From: Phoronis australis
Lineage: Eukaryota > Phoronida > Phoronidae
Length of the DNA: 64,000 nucleotides
Reading direction: 5' to 3'
Assembly: GCA_002633005.1 (NCBI GenBank)
Contig: NMRA01000299.1
Coordinates: 60,001-124,000, forward strand
The position numbers and the translations under genes are program-made. How positions within the stretch are numbered: the stretch's first letter is position 1; each line of letters starts with the position of its first letter. This document shows positions 26,201-38,100 of the stretch, one piece after another. Below the pieces are notes generated by a model. The model saw only the letters and a list, made by a program, of their open reading frames with translations. It searched no databases and was not told the DNA's origin.

Positions 26201-29200
26201 AGATTATAAAAATAGCGTAAAAATTTACAATGCATCCAAAAATGGGAACATGCCATATTTCATAAAAATCAGTCAAGGAACTTCAGAGAAACAAAGGAAA
26301 ACAGAACAAAATGAAATTGCCACTTGTGGGCACAGCGTCCGTTCGATCCGCCTGAAAGTCCTCATCTCTTATCTTCATATAAATTCACTGTTACTAAATT
26401 TAATAAAGATCCTGCAGTGGGTTTTGGATATACAGCCACGGGTGAAAAACAAAACTACCACTAGGAGCCGCCACAGTAGTCAGTTGCCATCATCAAACAT
26501 CCTCTTCACACTGAAAACATATACGCCAATTTTCAAAACCATAACTAGAATGATTTGATTGATCGAGGGGTGGACGCCAAAAACAAGATTTGAAAACAGC
26601 AAAAATGGCCAATAGGTGGTGCAAAATACCTCGATTGCATCCAAAAACAGGAGGTTAGCGTCATCTCACTAATAGATGCGTATAACAAAAATTTTATGAA
26701 AATCTGTTGAGGGCCTTTGAAGATACAGACTGGTAAACGTAAAAAAGTAAAATTACCACTAGGGGGCATACCAGTAGTCAGATTCATCCGAAAGTCGTCG
26801 CCGTCCGTTGTCAAAATCATATAAATACAATTGCTAAATTAAGTAAAAATCCTTCTAACGGTTTAGGAGATACAGCCATGAGCACAAAAAACAAAACTGT
26901 CACTAGGAGGCGCCACAGTAGTCGAACTCGTCGGAAAAGCATCGTCAGCTGTCCACTTCCTAGTAGAAACATACACGCCGATTTTCATAATTATCCTAAA
27001 AGCGCTTTGGTTGATAGACGAGTGGACAGACTTGAAAACAGTAATAATGGCCAATAGGTGGCACAAACAAGGTCGAATCCATCTGAAAACAGAGAATTAG
27101 CGTCACCTCATTAACAGATGCCTGTAGGCCAAATTTTATAAAAATAGGACTTTTGAACCTAAAGAGGTAAACGTAAAAAAATAAAATTGCCACTAGGTGG
27201 CACACCAGTCCTCAGATCTGTCCGAAAGTTGTCATGGTCTGTTGTCAACAGTATATATATTAGTCTTACTAAATTTAGCCAAGATACTTGGAAAGGTTTA
27301 GGAGATACAGGCATAGGCGCAAAAAACAAAACTGCCACTAGGAGGCGCCACAGTAGGTGAAATCTTCGGAAAATCATTGTCAGCCATCCACTTCATAGAA
27401 AGAGCATACGTGGAAATTTTCACAATCAACCTTTGAGCGATTTGGTTGATAGAGGGGTGGAAGCAAAAAAACAGACTCGAAAACAGTAAAAATGGCCACT
27501 AGGAGGCGCAAACTATGTTAAATCCATCCGAATTGGCAGGACAGCGTCATCTCACTAATAGGTGTCTGTAAACCCAATTTTACAAAAATCCGTTCAGGAC
27601 TTTTGAAGATACAGAGGTAAATGTAAAAAAATAAAATTGCCACTAGAGAGCACACCAGTAGTCGGGTCCATTCTGAAAGTTTGCTCATGCCGTCCCATCC
27701 ACGGAAGGAACACGTGCAAAATTTCGTGTACACACGTTAAGGCGTTTTGGAGATATAGCAGCAGACGCCGCGGACGGACGGACGGAAATGACGGCATAAT
27801 GCATCCACATATAAACATGGTGCATAAAAAATGAAAATGCCACTATGGGGCACAGCGTTCGTTGGATCCGCCTGAAAGACGTTGTTGTCTGTCATTAGAT
27901 TAACATAAAAATGCAATTACTAAATTTAATTAAGATCCTGTGGTGGGTTTAGGAGATGCGTCTAGGAGGCACCACAGTAGTCGACATCGTCATCGTGAAC
28001 CGTCCTCTACGCACTGAGATATGCCAATTTTCAAAATCATCCTTAGAATGGTTTGCTTGATCAAGGGGAGGATGCCAAAAAAGACTTGAAAGCAACAAAA
28101 TGGACACTAGGTGGTGCAAAGTGCCTAGATTCCATCCGAAAATGAGAGGATAGCATCATCTCACCAATAGATGTCCATATTCCAAATCTTCTGAAAATCC
28201 GTTGAGGACCTTTGACGATAGAGGTCAACCTCAAAAACTAAAACTGCCACTTGGAGGCACATTGGTAGTCAGATGCATCTGAAAGTTGTCGTCATCCATT
28301 GTCAACATCCTATAAACAAACTTGCTAAATTTAGTAAAGATCCTGCAAACGCATTAGGAGATAAAGCCATGGGCGCAAAACAAACAAAACTACCACTAGG
28401 AGGTGCCACAGTAGTCGAAATCATTGTCAGCCGTCCTCTTTATAGAAAGAACTTACTTGCCAATTTTCACAATCATCGTTGGAATGGTTAGATTGATAGA
28501 GGGGTGGACGCCAAAAACAGACTCAAAAAAAGCAAAAATGGCCACTGGGTGGCGCAAACTACGTCGAATCCATCCGAAAATGGGAGGATAGCATCATCTC
28601 ACTAATAGATGCCTATATGCCAAATTTTATGAAAATGAAAATACCTTGAGGACCTTTGAAGAGATACAGACTGAGGTAAATTTAAAAAACTAAAATTGCC
28701 ACTAGGGGGCACACCGGTAGTCAGATCCGTCCGAAAGTACACTCATGCCGCCCCATTCATGAAAGAAACATATTAGGTGCAAAATTTCATGAACGTACAT
28801 CAAAGAGTTTAATTTGGAGAGAGAGCAACGGACGCCGGACGGACGCCGGACGGATGCTGGACAGACGGAGATTACAGTATAATGTGTCCACATATGAATA
28901 TGTGAGTGCATAAAAATAAAATTGCCACTACTGGGGTGAAGAGTCAAATGGGTCCAACACTCTTCATCATCTGTCATCAGCTTCGCAGGAACATATCTGC
29001 TGATCATAATCTCATTAAGAACCTACAAGGGTTTTGGGTGATACAGCAGCAGACACCAGACTCCAAACAGTGGACACCCAGATGCAGATAACAACAATAT
29101 GCATCCACAGATGTTTGTGGGGGCAGATGAATTGAAAACATTAAGACGAGAGGCACTTCAACAACTAAAATTTAATTTGCTAAATGGAAAAACATTGACA

Positions 29201-32071
29201 TGCTGGACTCATTGAAGTACGATGTGTTGTAGACGGAAAAAATGGAAAACTTGACTAGAAAGGAAGGTCTGCCACTTACCCAAGAACTATAAATAGTGTT
29301 TCTAAACCAAAGGTGATATAAGTTTGAAATACTGTAAAGTTTCAGTTTCATTATAAACCAGACCTGTGTACCGTATGCAAAAACTGTGGAATTGCACGGA
29401 AGCTTGGCTTGTAGTATGCAAGTAGGCAATCCCAGACAAAAATACGCGAATTTGAAGCAGATTATTTACAGAGTTGTTACTCACTAGTGATAAGCTAATA
29501 GATGTCTTGAGTAGAAATGAAAGAAAAAAATAATTTTTTTAGAAATTAAAAAATTAATATGCATTCATCTTATTTTAACTGAAAATGTGAGCTGTGATGC
29601 CTGAATTTTGCTCTGATTCATTCTAAATGTAGCAAGACAATTGACGAATCCTCAAGATTTTTCAATCGATATTCATAATCACTGAATCTATAAGCAGTGA
29701 TTTGTGTGGCTGGTGCATTGTTTACTCTTATTATTTGATTATTTGATCTCTAGCTAAATAGTACATACTCTGTTGTCAAAATAGCAAAGCACAGCTTTTT
29801 TTGACAAGCAATACGATAGTACCTGGTTATATACGCTTTCAATGAACAATAGTCCAAACTTGTAAGAACATGTCGTCTGATGTAAAACATTGTCCAGTAC
29901 ATATGAATGAGAGCCCTTCTTTTGCAGCAAGGAACTCGTGTGTATCTGATCACAATTCATGGCACATGTTACCATTGCAGCAAATATTTAGTACATATCG
30001 GTAATTATGTAAGTTCACTAAGGAATCTTTCAGTTGATTAACGGTATCTTTTCACTACAGCAAGCGAGTTCACACTTTAGAGAATTATGAAAATTGGTGG
30101 CCTAATTACTACATGACTTGTGTTAAACTGTGTCAAAGGTAAGTAACTGGGAAATGTACCAACTGAACACAGTCTGTGTCAATATGCTAACATGCTCAAA
30201 AGTTTTAATTTTCAATGTTTGGCCTTCATACGAAAATCTGCAAATTTACTGAAAAATCTGCAAATTTACTGAAAAATCTGCAAATCTGATGTCCAATATA
30301 GTCAAATATAGGTGTTACACAGGTCTGATATACCTCCATTTGACTGACCCTGACTCATGAAACTACCTTAGGTCTGACTGAAGGAGGCGATGTCGTTGTC
30401 TCATTCAATCTGCGCAGCTTGTCTGATTGTTTCCTCTGTTGCGAAGCTGCATGATTCACAATCTTCGAATGAACATCCTTTTCAACGTTACTCGCAGTAA
30501 GCTCCTCCTTGTGAATGGTTGTGCGCTACAAACATGGAAAATATGATTAGTTCCACACATCTGATTCCGTCATTCATTCTTCATTTTTTGAGCAAAATCA
30601 GTTATGACCAACTCATATTTGATCATTGCAGCTTTAAAGAACAGACACGTGGAAAGTTTAGTGTTACAAGTTTATTAAATGTAAACAGTTGAAGCTGCAT
30701 TTGTCCTGTTTAGCTGGCGAACACTTAGAAAATCAAATAAGCCCTTTTGCTCTCATAAAATCACAATCTCATAATATCACTTGCCATGATTAGGATTCCA
30801 TTCATTACCAAAGCCACAGGCAAAGCATACATGTGCCATATTCAAATTTGCATGTTTAGAATTCACATTTTTTGAATTTGCAATAGTTGGTCAACACCAA
30901 TAAACTTTGAAGTGCTTTCTCGAGTCACTGATGACTTTGATGGTCTGGTTGGTAATAGAAATAAAATTGTATCACATTGAGGCATATTAAGAGAACAATT
31001 TGACACACTAATCAGGTAAAGGACAAATTACATTTTTCTGTTAGCTAAACAGCAATACAAAACTGCAATACAAAACTGATACGAGACACTACTTCAGAAA
31101 TAATCAATAGATCGCTGAAATTAATTTTCTTAAACCATTTCTTAGCGGGGTGATGACATGCAGAAAATAAATGAAGAATGTCTCCCCTTTCCCTATAACT
31201 AACTCAGCTGATCGCATGTCACAGACAGATATGTCAGAACAACCAGACAGTTCTCGCTTTATGAAATAGCTTCATTATCGGAATATTCCTTAAACGTCAA
31301 AGATGAAGAAAACAGAACCAATTGGATGGTCTTCAGAGGAATGTATTTTGAATGATATGGTATCCAAGAACGCAGTGTTGGAGACAATCACCACAAGCTT
31401 AGGCATTGTTGGCTTCTTTTGATGTCGAAAAAATTAGAGTGTCAAGAGTTTTGGAAATCAGATAATTAAATAAATAAATATGAATTGTACAGTTCGAAAT
31501 TCATGATTAAGTAAACAATCGTCATCCACATTTTTTTACAGAAAACAAAACTATTGTGAATGCAAGTTTTATCATACTTGTTCACTCGTTTCCCAAAGCA
31601 AAGCTCAAACGATGAGACTAATAGTTACTAATAGATTTATGTTGTTATTAAGGTAAACATTCACACACCACCAACAGAGCATATGCCATATGAAAATAGC
31701 CTATTAAGGATTTTCTTTCAATTTTTGTAATGAGATTCCAGACATTCGCAGAAATGCTCACAAATAGACTAAAGTACGACTATCGTATGTTGAGACATGC
31801 AGCAATTTTACAATTTCATTCTTCAACCATGGGTCCCAAATGATTACGTCATCATAATTTACTTTTGGCCCAGTCAAAATGACCTTGGACGCCCTATCTT
31901 TGCGCCAAGAACTGTCAATGCTTGCATCGCCGCCACTTCTCTCCACATGCCCCTGTTTAACCACATCAGAGCACTCCTGGTGCTGCTCTCTCTTGGCCGT
32001 CTGTCTGATGATAGTGTCAACCACCTTCTGAACAAGTAGCTCACTGCCAAATTCACCTGAATTGGAACACA

Positions 32072-32105
<34 letters not shown>

Positions 32106-35100
32106 ATTAAGCTATTGACTGTTAAATTTGTAACATTATTGCATGCATTTGAAAAGGGTCAACTCATTGGACCCTAAGCACCATGTGGCAAAAATAATTT
32201 AATCCCCAACAGTGTAAACATATGTCTAAAGGTCTTAGACAGCTATTGGGGCAAAACCACATCAGCAGTATAGCTGTTAATCAAAACCTTACTACTCTGA
32301 TTTTGTCATTATTTCATCAATCACAATTTCACACAAGCTTCATCATTGACCCAAAAAACTTCATAGTTTACTTGGAAATAAATCTATTCAGAACACCGGT
32401 ATAATAACAGTTACTGTAACCATGATACATAATTCTGCAACACTGGATCATCAAAGCTGGCTCAGCTCACCATGATCAGTTTGAAACTTGATCTTAGTGT
32501 TGAGCCAAAAGTTAGGCCTGGTCAAAAAGTTCAACTTGGCTCTCTCAAAACAAGTTCGAGATGAACTAGACAACTTGATTAACCCTGGTATTCTGGTAAC
32601 TGAACCAATTGCCTGGGTCAATATGACGACTGTTACAAAAGCTTGATGGAAGACTCTGGATAGGTATTGATCTGCAGGTCCTCAACAATGCTGTACAGAG
32701 ACAGCATTTATGAAATTCCAATGCTTGATTGCATTTCACCAAAGTTGAGTGAAGCTAGAATATTCAATACGCTTGTTGTCTTGTTGTAAAAGAACCCTAC
32801 TGGCATGCCTGCTTTGATTCTCAATCTGGTTCATATGCGACAATCGATGACAGACTTCGGTCCTTATGGTTGGACCACACTACCATTTGGTTTAAATTTG
32901 TCTTGTTTGAAGTCTTTCAAGTCAGTCAATTTATTTAGTGGGTTAAAGTAAAATAAGAGAAAAGATTAGCCAAAGGCTAGTATACCGACAAATAAATACA
33001 AGAGTTACAAAATTAACATGAATTAATATTCAAATCGACTTGACAAGTTTCGGTGTCATTTATTCAAGCACCATGATCAGAAGAGAGAATATAGTGGCCA
33101 CCTGTTTTTATTAATATATGCTGCTACTTGCTATCATGGAGAATGAACATGAAATTAAAACAAAGATAAAAATACTTTATACAAGATTAACAATTAGCAT
33201 CATAGGAGAGATTATGTTTGGATTAGAAAATCACAGGCCCTGCACTTGGAGACTCAGTCTATGTGTTGGCATATTTTTAAAGACATAAAAATCTAAGCTC
33301 GATCTTGCCTCCTCTGGTAAAGAGTTCCGCAAATAAGAACCACAGGCTGTGACGACTGGTTCTGCACTAGGGAATGTTTATCTTGTTAGATTATCTCAAA
33401 TTATAATGGGATCCTGCAAATTGTGAGAAGATCCCATAGAAATGGGGGTGACAAGTGGTTCAAAATTTTGAAAGTTTCTTTTAGCATCATTTCTCTGTAT
33501 ACCAAGCTCTGGAGTAGACAGATTAACTCTCTGTAATTGTGTCTGATATGAGCTAGAAAAGCCAAGATTGAACGGGTGTACTGACTTGGCCACAAAAATG
33601 CCAGACTAAAGCACAGTGGAGACACTTTGATAAAATAAAACATCGAAAAATCATCATCCAGCTACTAAAGTCTAGAATCCTAGCCAGACACTGAAAAACG
33701 TTGACCTGAGCTCCTGTCTTGCGCCACAAAACTTTGACATCGTTGTTCAAACTAAGGTCGTCATTGGGTACCCCATCAAGTAATTTAACGACAACCTCAC
33801 TCAGACCTGTCAATCATTAGCACGTGTTTGGTTCCCTAAGTGTCCAGCCCGAGGCAAATCTTTACAAAATCAAAGAGCTTGCCTTAGAAATAGACCACTA
33901 ACTTAAAACGGAGTCTTGCTTGATCCGCCTTTTCTCTCAATAAACTTGCCCAACTGAACACACGCCTACCTGTTGGAATACATTGACGAGCAGCGACCGA
34001 GGTACTTAAAAACCCAATCACGCTCAGGATCATGGCGCCACTGAGTCATGTGCCGTCGAAGTCCGTTATTTCAATCCCCGACCTATATTTTAACTGATAT
34101 GCTTGAAGTCTGACGTCTGTGTAGCTCCGTGAGGGTAAAATCGGTCCTCCGTGCAGTAAGCAACCACTCCCGACTTTTCAAAAATTTCAATTTTAACCGC
34201 CCATGTTTGTGTTACCGCCCACACCCTGTTTTTTAGATTCCCAATTTAAGCACCCTGGGCGGTAACGCGGACGAGTACGGTATTCATTGATGAGGCTACC
34301 CTGAACACAATCCCAAGTCACAAACATACTGTAATTACTCACCAGGGAAATGTTTTTGTACCACCTTATTAGCCACCTGGTACACGTTACTGTTGAGTGA
34401 CGGGTCAGATTCCCCATAGAACCAGGCCACACTTTCTTGAATGACTTGCCCGTCCCAATCTAGGCTTAAAGGGATGCTGAAATCACAGGGCGTAAAATAA
34501 CAGAATATTCAATGGTCTTAAATGCAAAAATACAACTGATGCGCTGGTGAACTATCATAATCAAGATTAAAAAATGGACCAGCATGTTACTGATTCTCTC
34601 AATAACATGCAGTGCTCAGTGACCCTACAACTATGGTGATGACCTACTTACTATTCCCTGTATCTCTTGCTACTCTCATTTCACTCCATGGATGTGAGTT
34701 GACTGGTATTCAACACTTGCTGTCTCATTGTATATATTATACGGGTGATGTCGTATGAATAGACGAAATGTTGAATGAACATGAACTTTTTTATTTGTGT
34801 GGGGATTGTCCGTTTTTTAATCTTACTATGGCCAAAAAATGACGTAATCATAATCAAGATTACTGCACACTGAGTTTATGTGCAGATCCACCACACCCAG
34901 TTATCCATTAGTCATTTAATTTGTGATACTTAGCAAATTATTAAATTTTGTTACAAACATATTTAACAAGTGTGCAATATGTTTGATAGAGTTATTTAAA
35001 AATTTTATTTATTTCTCCTCGACAAACAATTCTCTATTCAACTTCTCAAAATGTTTGAAGAAATTTAACTCCCCAAATTCGGAAAACAGCAAAAAGGCAC

Positions 35101-38100
35101 ATTTTGGAGCTGTGCTAAATTCAAAAATACCACAAAAATCTTGTCTCGCAATATTTGACCAAGATTGAATTTGTTCTGTTCATTTTAATTTTGAGTGTCA
35201 GAAAATCGTGCAACTTTACCGTAAGTTCAGTAATGACTCATAATTTTCAGCATATCATCCTCATACTGAATGAGTCATCAACGATCTGTCAAGATTTCAT
35301 TCAATAGTGGGAGAACTGACCTTTGTAATTACTAGATGAACAGCAAGACAAAAATACTCACATTTCTGGTACATTGTCATATTCTATACCATCCCAGAAA
35401 TGCTTGAAACCACATTGACATCTGGTGCTAGAGGTACGTGTTGTTGTTTTGTCGCCGTTTATGTAGTTCACAGAACCATCTGCATTCAGCAACCGCATTT
35501 TGGCACTACAATCAATAAAAAATCATTCAATAAGCCTGAATCGGTGAAAAGCCTTATGTAACGTTCTACACACACCGTACATTCACAAGCTTGAACAATC
35601 CCTAACGGAAAGCTTAGAGGAGAATGCCACTTGATTTAATTTACCTTTTTTACCGTCTTATTCGATCTATATCCACATCACCTCGTATGCGGTCGATCTT
35701 ACGTCGCCAAGAGGTGTCGCGTTAACCTGTGAGGAAGGTGAGAAATGACGATGCGACGTCAGTGGTTCTTCTGCAAAGTGAGTGCCACTATGGTACGGTG
35801 TATCATTTCCGCTTGTGTGAACTATGAAGCCGCGAGGAAAGCGGTTATATCGTTTTTTCGGTTTCCTCGAGAATGCATAATACTTCAGAAGTGGCTTGCG
35901 GTAGTGAAGAATGAAAAGTATGAGGCTGTGGAACTTCTCCATGTCTGTCAGTGGCCTGCATTTCGTGGGATAATGATCGGTTGTTGACCAGATTTTGATT
36001 ATCGAGAATGAAAACATAAACAATTACAATTAATTCAAGGTGTGAGAACATAAGGTTTTATATAACCTGTTTGATGACTAACTCGTTTGTCAGGCTTTTG
36101 TTTGGCCCTCTGGGTGTAGGATGTTTTCGCCAGTTCTGTTCTCAGCCCTAAAATATGCCGTAAGCAAACATCTGTTTAGATGCAGTGCAAAATCAGGATA
36201 GTCCATGAGACACATCTGCGCTTCTCCAAGAAGGCGTTTCACTTGCGGAATTTTGTGGCAGCAAATGCAAGCATCAGTAGTTTCCATTATCGTGCAGTAA
36301 GCTCACTGACACCATGACAAGTCATTCAAACAGTTTTCGGAACTATCCATATGCTCTGTTGTCTGTGCACGTCCACGGAGCCCCTCTATTATTTCTTGAT
36401 CAGAGTATTCCTGTGAAACCAAACAATCGACCTGTGAAGTGTTCGCCGGATGAGCACGAGTCGGGATTGCGAGTTGCCATGCTGATGTTTATTGTGCATT
36501 CTGTTTCAAAATGAATTATTCTCATCCTAACCAACGCTGATATAAAACTGAAACAAAGTCTGTCTCATTAGATACAATTTGTAATGCCTTGGAGTGTTTG
36601 TGAGTGCAAATGTTTTTAGAAGCCAGCAATGAATAAATCACTGCTTTACATGCTTGAAATGCAATAAACTAAATTGACTGGGCACTGAGGCAGTGTGAGC
36701 GCATTCTTATTCAATGTTTGCTGACAGAAAGCTGTTGTGAAACAATGACTCGATTTTATATCATATGGTCAGATGTTGGGAGAATCATTATTTAGATATT
36801 CATATAGTACATTATTCAAATCATTGATGCTGTATAACTTTTGCCCTGATGGTTCTGTGGAAAGGTAACCTGACTTTGCGTCCATCAACGAGCTAGTAAG
36901 CAGATTTGCAGTTTTGTGGCTAATTCACAAAAATAATCACGAGCACATTTTTTCTTTGGCTCACTAGTATCTGTCTTTTCATGACTGAAAGTTTAGTTTC
37001 CAAGTTTGACTGGTTTATGTTCGTGATGTCTTCAGGCAGTCCGGCCGCGATGTGCCTGATCGCGTTCTGAACCACAGGCCGCAACAGCAAGCGTTTTGTG
37101 TGTTTAGAACTGAAAAAAATCTCAAGTCTAAAATTACAACACATAGCTATGTTCTCCTGTCTGTATTTCACGGACGAATGATTTGAATTTATCACCGAAC
37201 AGACCCCAAACTCCCGCGACCGACCTTGGTAAATTGGCCTACCAAACTTTGTATGCTAGGGTACGTTCAAATACCTAAAATCCGTAACAGTGAAATAAAG
37301 TAACACATTTGTTCAATAACTCAATGAATTTGCAAGGGTTTTACATCGAATTTTGATGATTTACTGGTGTAAGATGATGAATTCAAGCGACAAGGTGACA
37401 CCAGTAAGTATGCTGTAAACTGCTGAACAGACTGCATTCGACGTCATTGGTTAATTTCAACATCTCCGCTTGCCATCAGGAGTCAGGTAAAAGAGCTGTA
37501 CTTGCTGTTATCGAGTGGAGCTACTTGATCTAAATTCAGACAAAACAGGTTACTTTTTGGTGGCGTTCTCCTTTAATTCATCTAAAAAATGTGATACCTT
37601 ATTCAAAATCCTTGACAAGCATTCTTAGCTTAGTGTACGTGTACTCCAAGAACTACATGGTCACGTATGAACATGTCATGAGAGATATTTAGTTTAATGG
37701 TCAATCGGTAAGAAAAAGAAGTTTACTGGTGGCAGAATTTATGAAGGACAGCCGGGTCGCAATAGGGGGTCCCCATGCACCTAAAGGGTATATTTTAAAC
37801 AGAACTGCTATTTTGAAATCTCCATGGCATTTACTTATTGTTGATCCCTAGGCAAAATTTAGTCCAGTGTATAATAAATTATATCAATAATAGAAATGGT
37901 ATAAGCAAATTGTTGAAAAACAAAACATCTGTTATAAGTGGAATGTGGGAGGTTTAGACTTTTCTGACGTGCGTGCAAGAAATATGACTGTTTGTGTTAA
38001 AAGACGAATTTAGTGTCTTAAATTTCAAATATATAAAAAGTGATGAAAATAACGTACATTTTTGCAGACGAAACAATAAAAACCAAATTATTGAAACAAT

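Noticed and set aside
26175-26558. 127-codon plus-strand ORF and similar ORFs in array 2
   Set aside because: They are read-through of the tandem monomers; the frame is not preserved between monomers.
25735-28916. CRISPR-like interpretation of the regularly spaced GCCACTAGG motif
   Set aside because: The intervals between motifs are homologous to each other, not unique spacers, and the DNA is clearly animal; this is a tandem and higher-order repeat.
35667-36051. Minus-strand ORFs of 118 and 68 codons over the THAP fragment
   Set aside because: They are antisense to the THAP-like reading frame, which has the conserved Cys, Trp and FRFP pattern on the plus strand.
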